Source: Mycolicibacterium vulneris (lineage in GTDB: Bacteria > Actinomycetota > Actinomycetes > Mycobacteriales > Mycobacteriaceae). Taken from it: 57,738 nt of DNA. The DNA is taken from the NCBI RefSeq assembly GCF_002104765.1, contig NZ_NCXM01000035.1, forward strand, positions 1 to 57,738, in the 5' to 3' direction. Positions 7,994 to 17,620 of the stretch are shown here, piece by piece. The notes beneath the pieces were generated by a model that was given only the letters and a program-made list of their open reading frames with translations, was not told the DNA's origin and searched no databases. The translations under genes and the position numbers were made by a program. Numbering within the stretch: position 1 is the stretch's first letter; every line of letters begins with the position of its first letter.

Positions 7994-8287
7994 ATGACGG
8001 TCACGGTGATACTCGAGCTCAGATTCAAACCCGACGAAGTTGCGGCGGGGCGCGAGCTGATGGGCCGGGCGCTGCAGGACACCCGGGCGTTCGACGGCAA
8101 TGTCCGCACCGACGTCCTTGTCGATGAGGACGACGAGGCGCACTGGCTCATCTATGAGTTGTGGGAGACGGTCCAACACGACGAGGCGTACCGCGCATTT
8201 CGCGCCGGCGAGGGCAAGCTGACACAGCTTCCTCCGCTGCTGGCCGCGCCCCCGGCCAAGACCAGGTACGTCACCAGCGACATCTAG
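7994..8287 (+). CDS. Antibiotic-biosynthesis-monooxygenase (ABM) family protein
   Basis: 97 aa dimeric alpha-beta barrel of the ABM/quinol-monooxygenase type. It begins TVTVILELRFKPDEVAAG, with the WLIYELWET strand and a helix DEAYRAF characteristic of the group. Members oxidise polycyclic or quinol substrates without cofactor, or act as small detoxifying enzymes; the substrate here is unknown. It is divergent from the DUF35-thiolase operon (151-bp shared upstream region) and convergent with the LLM oxidoreductase gene, the two stop codons overlapping within CTAG (8284-8287). Confidence 0.75.
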   Translation: MTVTVILELRFKPDEVAAGRELMGRALQDTRAFDGNVRTDVLVDEDDEAHWLIYELWETVQHDEAYRAFRAGEGKLTQLPPLLAAPPAKTRYVTSDI

Positions 8288-9267
8288 CCCAGCGCGGGAA
8301 TCACTTCGCGTTCGAACAGCTCGATGCCGGAGCGGTCGTAGGCGGCCTCGGGGAAATAGCAGATCGCGTACTCGCACCCCAGGTCGCGGACCTTGGTGAT
8401 CCGCTCGATGACTTGTTCCGTTGTGCCCGTTGCCCCCTCGGAACCGCCGGAGAGCATGGCATCCGCCGCCGCCTCGGGGACGTAGCGGGACATCCGGTCG
8501 CGTATCCGCTGCTGCCGGTCCTTGACGTCGGCCTCGGAGGTGCCGATGATCGCGCTGAAGTTGGCCGAGCGCACGATGGCGTCGAAGTCGGTGCCCACCT
8601 CACGACAGTGCTCCGCCAGCACATCAGATTTGTGTTTGAAGGCCTCGAGCTCCGGCGTGAAGTTGGTGTATTGCGCGTACTGCGCGGCGATGCGCAACGT
8701 CACCTTCTCGCCGCCGCCGGCAATCCATAGCGGAATCCCGTTGTCCTGCAATGGTTTCGGTTCAACGATCGCCCCGTCGACCTGATAATGCTTGCCGTCT
8801 AAGCTGACCTTGCCGTCGCGCCACGCATCGCGCATGATCTGCACGCCCTCGTCCAGCCGGCCCAATCGAACACCTGCCGAGGGGAACCCGTAACCGTAAG
8901 CGCGCCATTCATGTTCGTACCAGCCGCCGCCGATGCCCATCTGGATGCGGCCGCCGGAGATGATGTCGGCCGTCGCGGCCACCTTGGCGAGGTACACGGG
9001 ATTGCGGTAGCTCATCGCCGTGCACATCTGGCCGAGTTTGATGCGCGACGTGGTTGCCGCGTAGGCCGCCATGAGCGACCACGCTTCATGCGTGGCCTCG
9101 CCGGTGGGCATCGGCACGGTGTGGAAGTGGTCGTAGACCCACAGCGAGTCCCACGCACCGTTGTCGGCGTAGGTGGCCAGGTCGCGCATCACCGCCCAGT
9201 GTTTTTCGGGTTCGATGTCAACCAGATCCATCCGCCAGCCCTGCGGAATGAAGAGTCCAAAGCGCAT
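8284..9267 (-). CDS. LLM-class F420-dependent oxidoreductase
   Basis: 327 aa luciferase-like TIM barrel. Begins MRFGLFIPQGWRMDL, then DSLWVYDHFHTVP and SRIKLGQMCTAMSYRNP, with GGRIQMGIGGGWYEHEW, all typical of mycobacterial F420-dependent LLM enzymes. Substrate is not predictable. I use the ATG at 9267 because it starts the conserved first strand; upstream in-frame residues do not look like family sequence. Confidence 0.87.
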   Translation of the reverse strand: MRFGLFIPQGWRMDLVDIEPEKHWAVMRDLATYADNGAWDSLWVYDHFHTVPMPTGEATHEAWSLMAAYAATTSRIKLGQMCTAMSYRNPVYLAKVAATADIISGGRIQMGIGGGWYEHEWRAYGYGFPSAGVRLGRLDEGVQIMRDAWRDGKVSLDGKHYQVDGAIVEPKPLQDNGIPLWIAGGGEKVTLRIAAQYAQYTNFTPELEAFKHKSDVLAEHCREVGTDFDAIVRSANFSAIIGTSEADVKDRQQRIRDRMSRYVPEAAADAMLSGGSEGATGTTEQVIERITKVRDLGCEYAICYFPEAAYDRSGIELFEREVIPALG

Positions 9268-9354
9268 AACTAGGGACTGTATCTCGCACGAGCTCACAGC
9301 GGATCGTTAAGTCGCGCCCAGCCGGCGCCGACACCCGGGCCGTACGCCTGACGC

Positions 9355-9639
9355 ATGACACCCATCGGGCATCCCGCCAATCCCGCCCGCGCTCGCCGTC
9401 GGCACATCCATGCCGCGCCGGCACTCTTCGCCGGCGCTACGGCCATCGCGACGCTAGCCCTCTCCGGTGCCGCACCGCGCGGTGACGCTGCGCTCGCCGG
9501 GCCGCAACACGTTCAGGCCGGGGCGAGGGGGCGGATCATCGCGGTCAACGACGACGACAACGACAACCCGAGCTCCGGCGACATCTTCACCCAGAACGCC
9601 CAGGATCAGAGCACCGCGAGCGGTGCGGGTACGTCCTGA
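9355..9639 (+). CDS. Small secreted hypothetical protein
   Basis: 94 aa, not recognised. An Arg-rich start is followed by a hydrophobic Ala-rich segment (about 20-42, AAPALFAGATAIATLALSGA) that fits a signal peptide, then a short acidic tail (NDDDNDNPSSGD). Codon bias is plausible, but there is no obvious ribosome-binding site. It may be real or a chance frame; it sits between the LLM gene (divergent) and a TetR gene (convergent). Confidence 0.42.
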   Translation: MTPIGHPANPARARRRHIHAAPALFAGATAIATLALSGAAPRGDAALAGPQHVQAGARGRIIAVNDDDNDNPSSGDIFTQNAQDQSTASGAGTS

Positions 9640-9654
9640 CGGACCCCCTGCCTC

Positions 9655-10191
9655 TCATACACCCAGCGCGTCGAGCGCGGCCGCCACCGACTTCTCGCGC
9701 AGCTCCCCGTGGGGTGCATCGGGAAACTGCACGCAGCAGTCCTGCAAGCCGCCGAACGCGACCACCGCCCGAGTGGACTGCGCGAGCGTCGGCTTCTTGC
9801 CGAAGACCAGCCTGGCCAACCGCTCCCGCCACGCCAGCACGGTGTCGATCAGGTCGAGGTCGATCAGCGTAGACAGCTCGGTCAACAGCAGCACCAGATC
9901 CCGTCGGTGCCGGTAGTGGAAGTCGAAATAGCCCTCCAGCAGCTCACGCACATCGTTGTGGCGGCGGCCCTCGTGGTCGGCGACGAACCGTTCGCCCTCG
10001 TCGATCAGCGGCACCAGGATGCTGCGCACCAGGTCTTCGCGCGACGAAAAGTGGTAGTACAGTGCGGGTTTGGTGATGCCCAGCTCATTTGCAATGTCCT
10101 GCAGGCTGGTGCGCTGCACGCCCCGCTGCAAGAACAGCTCGCGGGCGACCTCCTGGATGCGCTCGCGGGTGTCCGACCGGGGCCTGCTCAC
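9655..10191 (-). CDS. TetR-family repressor beside a FAD monooxygenase
   Basis: 178 aa. The N-terminal helix-turn-helix (residues 10-58, with TSLQDIANELGITKPALYYH) is a canonical TetR DNA-binding domain; the rest is an all-helical ligand domain. It is divergent from the FAD monooxygenase gene, with two matching operator-like palindromes in the 77-bp gap. The simplest reading is that it represses itself and the monooxygenase until a ligand binds. Confidence 0.9.
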   Translation of the reverse strand: MSRPRSDTRERIQEVARELFLQRGVQRTSLQDIANELGITKPALYYHFSSREDLVRSILVPLIDEGERFVADHEGRRHNDVRELLEGYFDFHYRHRRDLVLLLTELSTLIDLDLIDTVLAWRERLARLVFGKKPTLAQSTRAVVAFGGLQDCCVQFPDAPHGELREKSVAAALDALGV

Positions 10192-10207
10192 CCCACGAGT
10201 TTATCTG

Positions 10208-10225
10208 ACTTACCGATAGGTAAGT
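10208..10225. promoter_or_regulatory. TetR operator-like palindrome O1
   Basis: ACTTACCGATAGGTAAGT: perfect 7-bp arms around GATA, 17 bp upstream of the TetR start and 44 bp before the monooxygenase start. The same pattern CTTACCGANN-G-TAAG recurs 27 bp further on. Confidence 0.75.
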
Positions 10226-10235
10226 GGATGTTATG

Positions 10236-10251
10236 CTTACCGAACGTTAAG
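10236..10251. promoter_or_regulatory. TetR operator-like palindrome O2
   Basis: CTTACCGAACGTTAAG: the same half-sites as O1 with one mismatch and the same 4-bp centre. It overlaps a TATGCT hexamer (10232-10237) that could be the -10 box of the monooxygenase promoter. Confidence 0.65.
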
Positions 10252-10268
10252 TAAGTGTGGAGGTGATC

Positions 10269-11477
10269 ATGCGGATACTCATCTCTGGGGCCAGCATCGC
10301 CGGCCCGGTCCTGGCGTACTGGCTGACCCGGTACGGCTTCGACGTCACCGTCGTGGAGCGTGCGCCGACGCTGCGCAAAACCGGCGGCCATGCCGTCGAC
10401 TTGTTCCGTCCCGCAATGGAAATCTCGGCGAAGATGGGCGTCCTCCCACGCATCGAGGCACTGGCTACTGGAACGGCCCGGCTGACGATGTACCGGGAAG
10501 GCCGGACGAAGCCCATCCGGATCGACCTCACCAAGATCTACGCGGCCACCTCCGACCGGCATGTGGAGATCATGCGTGACGACCTCAGCGAGATCTACTA
10601 CGACGCCGCCCGCGACGACGTCGAGTACCTGTTCGGTGACTCGATCACCGCGATCGAGCACGACGGCACCGTGACATTCGAGCACGCGCCGGCACACGCG
10701 TTCGATGTCATCGTCGGTGCCGACGGGCTGCACTCCAATGTCCGGCGCCTGACGTTCGGTGACGAAGCCGACCTGACCCGGTTCCTCGGCGGTTATCTGG
10801 CGGTGGTGTCGGCGCCCAAAAGCCTGGCCGCCACCAACGAGATGATCGGCCACCTAGGTCTCGGTCGACTGGCGGCTATCTACACCGCGGAGCATTTGGA
10901 CGACGCGAGGGCGGTCTTCATGTTTCGCAGCAAAGAGGAGCTCGACTATGACCACCGAGATTCGTTGCGGCAGAAGGAACTACTGCGCGATGCGTTCGCG
11001 GGCATGCACCCCGAGGTCGATGGCTGGCTGGAGGAAATTGACCGGACGCCCGCCTTCTACTTCGATGCGATCAGTCAACTGCGCCTGGACCGATGGTCGC
11101 GCCGCCGGGTCACCCTGGTCGGCGACGCCGGATACTGCCCGGGACCCGCGGTCGGTGGCAGCACCAGCCTCGCCGTGCTCGGCGCCTACGTGCTGGCCGG
11201 CGAACTCGCCGAGGCCGACGGCGACCACCTGCGCGCCTTCGCCGCCTACGAACTACAGATGAGCGAATCGGTGCATCGCAGCCGGACTTTCGCGCGTGGC
11301 GCCGCCAAGGGACTCATTCCCGGCTCCCGAGCCGGAGTCTGGGCGCTGAGCCGGGGGGTTCAACTGGTCTCACTGATACCAGGATCCCTGTCGCGGGCGG
11401 TGGCGAAGCTCAACACCAAGGGCATCCGGATGCACGATTCGATGCCGGTGCCCGACTACACCGGAATCGACGTCTGA
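10269..11477 (+). CDS. FAD-dependent monooxygenase (PHBH-like)
   Basis: 402 aa. The N-terminal Rossmann motif is GASIAG (7-12) with acidic E30 at the end of strand 2; the DG motif is DVIVGADGLHSNVRR (146-160) and the GD motif VTLVGDAGYCPGP (281-293). This is the aromatic-hydroxylase class that uses NAD(P)H and O2; the TetR pairing suggests xenobiotic or antibiotic modification. I use the ATG at 10269, which has a GGAGGTG site 3-10 nt upstream; the in-frame GTG at 10257 overlaps that site. It is followed after 53 bp by an LLM gene on the same strand. Confidence 0.88.
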   Translation: MRILISGASIAGPVLAYWLTRYGFDVTVVERAPTLRKTGGHAVDLFRPAMEISAKMGVLPRIEALATGTARLTMYREGRTKPIRIDLTKIYAATSDRHVEIMRDDLSEIYYDAARDDVEYLFGDSITAIEHDGTVTFEHAPAHAFDVIVGADGLHSNVRRLTFGDEADLTRFLGGYLAVVSAPKSLAATNEMIGHLGLGRLAAIYTAEHLDDARAVFMFRSKEELDYDHRDSLRQKELLRDAFAGMHPEVDGWLEEIDRTPAFYFDAISQLRLDRWSRRRVTLVGDAGYCPGPAVGGSTSLAVLGAYVLAGELAEADGDHLRAFAAYELQMSESVHRSRTFARGAAKGLIPGSRAGVWALSRGVQLVSLIPGSLSRAVAKLNTKGIRMHDSMPVPDYTGIDV

Positions 11478-11530
11478 CAGCATGTGATGCAGAGCCGCGG
11501 CAGCCGCGGGCCACGAAGGGAAGGCCGCAC

Positions 11531-12394
11531 ATGGAACTGACCGGTGTTGGAATCTGGAGCAGTCAACTGCGCTACGGCGACCCGGCCGAATCTGCCGAGG
11601 CCGCAGCCGAACTCGACGAACTGGGCTTCCCGGCGCTGTGGATACCCGACGTCGGCGGCCCGGTGTTCGACGCGGTGGCCCATCTGCTCGGCGCGACCAG
11701 GCGGACCGTGATCGCCACGGGAATCCTGAACCTGTGGATGCATTCGCCCGCCGATGTCGCCGAATCCTATGCGACGCTGACTGCCGAGCACGGCGACCGC
11801 TTCCTGCTCGGAATCGGTGTCAGCCACGCCCCGCTGATCGATGCCGGCCAACCCGGGCGATACCGCAAACCGCTGGCGGCGACGGCGACCTTCCTGGACG
11901 GCTTGGATGCCGCACCGCGTGCGGTTCCCATCGAGCGCCGGGTGCTGGCCGCGCTCGGCCCCAAGATGCTGGCGCTGTCGGCGACCCGCGCCGGCGGCGC
12001 CCATCCGTACCTCGTCACCCCCGAGCACACCGCTTCCGCGCGTGCGACTTTGGGCCGGGGCCCGCTGCTGCTTCCCGAACAGACGGTGATCCTGACCGAC
12101 AGCGCCGACGAGGCCCGCCAGATCGGAACCGATTGGCTGCGCGCGTATTTGGCCCTGCCCAACTACGCCAACAACCTGCTGCGCAGCGGCTTCTCCCAAG
12201 ACGACCTGTCGCAGGTCAGCGATCGGCTCTTCAACGCGATCATCGCGTGGGGTGATGAGGCGGCCGTCATGCGCCGCGTCGCCGAGCACCGGTCCGCGGG
12301 CGCCGACCACGTCTGCGTCCAGGTGCTGCGGGCCGATCCCCGGGCCTTCCCGCGGGAGGAATGGCGCCGCATCGCCGCCGCCGCCGCCAGCTGA
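11531..12394 (+). CDS. LLM-class F420-dependent oxidoreductase (short type)
   Basis: 287 aa. ELGFPALWIPDVGG, ATGILNLWMHSPADVAESYA and FLLGIGVSHAPLID match the LLM subgroup that is short and common in mycobacteria. A purine-rich stretch (gaagggaagg) precedes the ATG at 11531. It shares strand and close spacing with the FAD monooxygenase, so the two oxidoreductases may be controlled by the same TetR. Substrate unknown. Confidence 0.85.
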   Translation: MELTGVGIWSSQLRYGDPAESAEAAAELDELGFPALWIPDVGGPVFDAVAHLLGATRRTVIATGILNLWMHSPADVAESYATLTAEHGDRFLLGIGVSHAPLIDAGQPGRYRKPLAATATFLDGLDAAPRAVPIERRVLAALGPKMLALSATRAGGAHPYLVTPEHTASARATLGRGPLLLPEQTVILTDSADEARQIGTDWLRAYLALPNYANNLLRSGFSQDDLSQVSDRLFNAIIAWGDEAAVMRRVAEHRSAGADHVCVQVLRADPRAFPREEWRRIAAAAAS

Positions 12395-12422
12395 CACCGG
12401 CCCGACGGGCCTAGGGTGAGCT

Positions 12423-13028
12423 ATGGCTTCCAAACAAACGCTGTTCCGGGTCTTCTACCACATCGGCTTCACCCCGTGGGATGGTCACCCGCTCGCGCAG
12501 AGCGTGCGGGATCTGGTCGAAGGGACGCGTGACGCCGCGGCGCTGCCCGCCGGATCGGCGCTGGAAGTCGGCTGCGGTACCGGTGACTGCTCCATCTATC
12601 TCGCCCAACACGGCTGGAACGTCACCGCGGTCGATTTCGTGGCCAAGCCCCTCGAGCGCGCGCGTGCCAAGGCCGCCGCGGCCGGCGCCGCGATCGAGTT
12701 CGTCCAGGCCGACGTCACGCAGCTGAGCCGGAAGGGCATCGGCGCGAACTTCGAGCTGATCGTCGACAACGGGTGCCTGCACAACATGAGCGATGCGGAT
12801 CGCGACGCCTACGTCCGGGAGATCACCGCCCTCGCGGCGCCCGACGCGCGGCTGCTGATCGTCGCGTTCGTCCCGGGCGGCCGGGTCGGGGTGCGCGGCG
12901 TCGACCGCGCCGAGATGGAACGACAATTCACCCAGAGCTGGACGCTGTTGTCGGCCGGCGCGGAACGCGAGCTGGACCGCGCCGAGAAGACCCCGGCGTG
13001 GTACTACCTGTTCCAGCGGAACCCATGA
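12423..13028 (+). CDS. Class I SAM-dependent methyltransferase
   Basis: 201 aa. Motif I LEVGCGTGDCSIYLA (47-61), the acidic end of strand 2 (VTAVDF) and QADVTQL are typical of a Rossmann methyltransferase; the C-terminal RTPAWYYLFQ-like ending (EKTPAWYYLFQRNP) is seen in small mycobacterial thiopurine- or tellurite-type methyltransferases. The acceptor is unknown. It follows the LLM gene after 28 bp, so it may belong to the same transcript. Confidence 0.85.
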   Translation: MASKQTLFRVFYHIGFTPWDGHPLAQSVRDLVEGTRDAAALPAGSALEVGCGTGDCSIYLAQHGWNVTAVDFVAKPLERARAKAAAAGAAIEFVQADVTQLSRKGIGANFELIVDNGCLHNMSDADRDAYVREITALAAPDARLLIVAFVPGGRVGVRGVDRAEMERQFTQSWTLLSAGAERELDRAEKTPAWYYLFQRNP

Positions 13029-13082
13029 GCGCCCGCCGCTACGCGTTGCGTAGAGACACGCTGTTGACGGCGCGCGGATTTA

Positions 13083-13865
13083 CTACGCAAACCGTGCCGC
13101 GCGTTTGGCGAGGAATGCTTCGATGCCCTCACGGCCATCGGCGCCGGCCGCGCACGCCGCGATCAGCCTGCCCTCGATCTCCATCTGCTCTTCGAGGCCG
13201 TTACCGAACGTGGTCAACAGCAGCTTCTTCACGGCCGACCCGGAGTCCTTTGCCCCAGCGGCCATTTCGGTAGCTAGCGCGTCTGTGCGGGCGACGAGGT
13301 CGGCGTCCGGGACAACCTCGGTGATCAGACCCCAGTCCAAGGCCTCACGAGCCGACAACCGTCGGTTGGTCAACATCAGCTCCTGGGTACGGCGAACTCC
13401 CACCAGCCGGGGCAGAAAGTACGACGAGCTCCCGTCGGGGCTCAGCCCCGCCTTGGTATAGGCCATGGTGAACGATGCAGATTCGGCGGCCAGTACGAGA
13501 TCGCCTGTGATCGCAAGGCTGAATCCAGCGCCTGCGGCCACTCCGTTGACGGCGGTGATCAGCACCGCATCCATGCGCGCGAAGGTTGAGATCGCGCGGT
13601 GCAGGTCGTCGGCGATCCCCTTGACGTAGGGACCGCGACCCAGCGGCGACGACGCCATTGCCTTGAGATCCCCACCGGCGCAGAAGAATCGGCCGGTGGC
13701 GGTCAACACCACTACCTTGGTGCCGGCGGCATCGCATCGTCGTGCTACGTCGGCCAATTCGCGGGTCATGGCATCGTTCATGCCGTTGGCGTCGGCCGGA
13801 CGGTTCAACACGATGCGCGCAATCGAGCCAGCTTGGTCGAAGTCCAACGTCGCATATTCGGTCAT
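13083..13865 (-). CDS. Enoyl-CoA hydratase/isomerase
   Basis: 260 aa crotonase fold. The oxyanion loop FFCAGGDLKAM (60-70) and AAGAGFSLAITGDL (110-123) are present. At the second catalytic site the sequence is AGLSPDGSSSYFLP, with Asp (D144) where hydratases have Glu, the pattern of PaaG-like isomerases, so a double-bond isomerase role is more likely than plain hydration. It stands alone on the minus strand, downstream of the fadB terminator. Confidence 0.86.
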   Translation of the reverse strand: MTEYATLDFDQAGSIARIVLNRPADANGMNDAMTRELADVARRCDAAGTKVVVLTATGRFFCAGGDLKAMASSPLGRGPYVKGIADDLHRAISTFARMDAVLITAVNGVAAGAGFSLAITGDLVLAAESASFTMAYTKAGLSPDGSSSYFLPRLVGVRRTQELMLTNRRLSAREALDWGLITEVVPDADLVARTDALATEMAAGAKDSGSAVKKLLLTTFGNGLEEQMEIEGRLIAACAAGADGREGIEAFLAKRAARFA

Positions 13866-13932
13866 GCCGGTCAGACTATCCGGCCGTCAGTGCGGCGTCC
13901 GACGCGCTATGGCCTTTCCAGTGCGCGCCATA

Positions 13933-13973
13933 CGTAAAAGCCCCCGAAACTCGTTGTCTCGGGGGCTTTTACG
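13933..13973. terminator. Strong bidirectional terminator after fadB
   Basis: A 15-bp perfect inverted repeat (CGTAAAAGCCCCCGA, 13933-13947; TCGGGGGCTTTTACG, 13959-13973) with an 11-nt loop and T4 on both strands. It lies 9 nt after the fadB stop and insulates the enoyl-CoA isomerase gene from read-through. Confidence 0.9.
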
Positions 13974-13981
13974 CTTGGATC

Positions 13982-16126
13982 TTAGCTCAGCGACGCCGGC
14001 GGCAGGAAGCGGTCGCCGTACTTGGCGGCCAGTTCCTTGGCCCGGGCCACGAACGCTTCCTTGCCGATACCGCCCGCGCCCTGGTAACCGACGATGAATT
14101 GGGCGCTACCACCGGTGTACGGCGGGAAGCCGATGCCCATGATCGACCCGATGTTGGCGTCGGCGGTCGACGTCAGCACTCCCTCGTCCAGGCACTTCTG
14201 CGTCTCGAGCGCCTCGGCGAACAGCATGCGATCGATCATGTCCTGCAACGGAATTTCCGCGCTGCCCGACTTGAACGTCTCGCGCAGGCCCGGCCACAGT
14301 CGGGTCCGCTTGCCGTCGACGTACTCGTAGAAGCCCGCGCCCTTCAACCGCGACGGGCGTTCGAGCTCGATCATCTTCTCGACGACGGCCTCGGCCGGGT
14401 GCGGCTCGTAAGTGCCGCCCGCGTCCTCGACGCCCCTGCGGGTGGCCGTAGCGATCTTGTGCATCAGCTCCAGGTTGAGCTCGTCGGACAGCTGCAGCGG
14501 CGGGGCCGGGTAGCCGGCCTGCGACCCGGCGTGCTCGACGCTCGCCGGCTCCACGCCCTCGCCCAGCATCGCCAGCGCCTCGTTGACGAACGTGCCGATG
14601 ACGCGGCTGGTAAAGAAGCCGCGGCTGTCGTTGACCACGATCGGGGTCTTGCCGATGGCCAGCGTGTAGTCAAACACGCGGGCCAGCGCCTCGTCAGAGG
14701 TCTTCTCGCCCTTGATGATTTCCACGAGCGGCATCTTGTCGACCGGCGAGAAGAAGTGGATCCCGATGAAGTCCTCCTGGCGCTTCACGCCGGTCGCCAG
14801 ACCGGTGATCGGCAGCGTCGAGGTGTTGGACCCGAGCAGCGCGTTGGGCTCGACGATGTCCTCGATCTCCTGGAACACCTTGTGCTTCAGTTCCTGGTTC
14901 TCGAACACGGCCTCGATCACGAAGTCGACGCCCTTGAGGGCCTCGGGGTCGGCGGCCGGCGTGATCCGGTCCAGCAGCGCCTTGCTCTTCTCCTCGGTGG
15001 TCTTGCCACGCTGAAGTGCTTTGGCCTCAAGCTTTTCCGAGTAGCCCTTGCCCTTCTGGGCGGCCTCCAGGCTGACGTCCTTGAGCACCACCTCGAACCC
15101 GGCCTTGGCCGAGACGTAGGCGATACCGGCGCCCATCATGCCCGCGCCCAGCACACCGATCTTGTTGATCTTGACTGGCTCGATGCCGTCCGGACGGGAA
15201 CCACCGCCGTTGATGTGCTGCAGGTCCAGGAAGAACGCCTGGATCATGTTCTTGGCGACCTGGCCGGTGACCAGCTGGGTGAAGTAGCGGCTCTCGATGC
15301 GGCTGGCGGTGTCGAAGTCCACCTGCGCGCCCTCGACGGCCGCGTCTAGGATGGCCCGCGGCGCCGGCATCGGTGCGCCCTTGAGCTGCTTCTTGAGCAG
15401 CGCCGGGAACGACGGCAGGATGCCGGCCAGGGCGGGGCTGGACGGGGTACCGCCGGGCATCTTGTAACCCTTTTTGTCCCAAGGCTGTTCGTGCGAATCG
15501 GGGTTGGCCTTGATCCACGCCTTGGCGGCGGGCACCAGTTCCTCGACCGAGCCGACGAGCTCGTCGACCAGGCCGATCTCCTTGGCCTTGTCCGGCTTGA
15601 AGCGGGTGCCCTGCGACAGGATGTTCATGAACGCGTTCTGGATGCCGAACATCCGCACGGTGCGGGTCACGCCGCCACCGCCGGGCAGCAGGCCCAGCGT
15701 CACCTCGGGCAGGCCGACGACCAGACCCTTGACGTCCGCGGCGATACGGTGATGACAGGCCAGCGCGATCTCGAGTCCACCGCCCAGCGCGGCGCCGTTG
15801 ATGGCCGCGACCACCGGCTTGCCGAGGGTCTCCAGCGCGCGCAGGTCACGCTTGACCGATTCGACGGTGTCGAACGCCTCACCGGCGTTCTCCGGGCCGA
15901 GGTTGATCATGCCCTTCAAGTCACCGCCGGCGAAGAAGGTCTTCTTCGCGCTGGTGATGACCACGCCGGTGATCGAATCCTTCTCAGCGGCAAGGCGCTC
16001 CACAGCGTTGTGCATCGACTCGCTGTAGTGCTCGTTCATCACGTTGGCCGACCCGGTGGGGTCGTCCAGAGTCAGCGTGACGATGCCGTCGGCGTCCTTG
16101 TCCCACTGAATAGTGTTCTCTGCCAT
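13982..16126 (-). CDS. fadB: Trifunctional enzyme alpha chain FadB (hydratase / 3-hydroxyacyl-CoA dehydrogenase)
   Basis: 714 aa. The N-terminal crotonase domain has GGGLEIALACH (E119) and LPEVTLGLLPG (E141), both catalytic glutamates. The dehydrogenase domain begins with the NAD-binding GVLGAGMMGAGIA (324-336) and includes GIHFFSPVDKMPLVE with the catalytic His. With FadA it forms the alpha2beta2 fatty acid beta-oxidation complex known in M. tuberculosis (Rv0860/Rv0859). The ATG at 16126 is 4 nt after the fadA stop; upstream in-frame codons lie inside fadA. Length and domain order are normal. Confidence 0.95.
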   Translation of the reverse strand: MAENTIQWDKDADGIVTLTLDDPTGSANVMNEHYSESMHNAVERLAAEKDSITGVVITSAKKTFFAGGDLKGMINLGPENAGEAFDTVESVKRDLRALETLGKPVVAAINGAALGGGLEIALACHHRIAADVKGLVVGLPEVTLGLLPGGGGVTRTVRMFGIQNAFMNILSQGTRFKPDKAKEIGLVDELVGSVEELVPAAKAWIKANPDSHEQPWDKKGYKMPGGTPSSPALAGILPSFPALLKKQLKGAPMPAPRAILDAAVEGAQVDFDTASRIESRYFTQLVTGQVAKNMIQAFFLDLQHINGGGSRPDGIEPVKINKIGVLGAGMMGAGIAYVSAKAGFEVVLKDVSLEAAQKGKGYSEKLEAKALQRGKTTEEKSKALLDRITPAADPEALKGVDFVIEAVFENQELKHKVFQEIEDIVEPNALLGSNTSTLPITGLATGVKRQEDFIGIHFFSPVDKMPLVEIIKGEKTSDEALARVFDYTLAIGKTPIVVNDSRGFFTSRVIGTFVNEALAMLGEGVEPASVEHAGSQAGYPAPPLQLSDELNLELMHKIATATRRGVEDAGGTYEPHPAEAVVEKMIELERPSRLKGAGFYEYVDGKRTRLWPGLRETFKSGSAEIPLQDMIDRMLFAEALETQKCLDEGVLTSTADANIGSIMGIGFPPYTGGSAQFIVGYQGAGGIGKEAFVARAKELAAKYGDRFLPPASLS

Positions 16127-16130
16127 GGCC

Positions 16131-17342
<1,212 letters not shown>

Positions 17343-17510
17343 ACGACTTCCTGTTCTCCGAAATTGGGTTCGAATCCGTCTTCAAGACTAGATCCCGCGC
17401 CAGCGTAACAGGGGCCCCGGCCAACCTGTTGGTTGGGCAAGACCGCGCAGCTCAGAGGGGCCTTGTGACGGACACCACGCTCGCTCGGCGGATGGGCGCC
17501 CGCCACGGGC

Positions 17511-17568
17511 GAGCGTGAAATTACTTTCACGCTCCGCGCCGAGTGTGCACCTGACTTCACATTCGGCG
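17511..17568. repeat. Two adjacent hairpins between fadA and dapC
   Basis: First hairpin: GAGCGTGAAA (17511-17520) and TTTCACGCTC (17525-17534), perfect 10-bp arms with a 4-nt loop. Second: CGCCGAGTGTG (17537-17547) and CACATTCGGCG (17558-17568), one mismatch. They lie between divergent promoters in the 278-bp gap (17343-17620), where I see nothing else. The related GAGYGTGA ends suggest copies of one mycobacterial intergenic palindrome family. Confidence 0.7.
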
Positions 17569-17620
17569 AGGCGAGACGCCGGGCGTTCGCCGTGGCACGC
17601 CCCGCCTAAGCTCGACCACC

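Noticed and set aside
7843..8151. Longer N-terminus for the DUF35 protein
   Set aside because: The extra 103 residues are Ser/Arg-rich, overlap the divergent ABM gene and its promoter, and lie upstream of a good AGGAGG-ATG start at 7842.
13742..15349. A 535-aa plus-strand frame opposite fadB
   Set aside because: Antisense to complete catalytic motifs of FadB; composition is that of a shadow frame.
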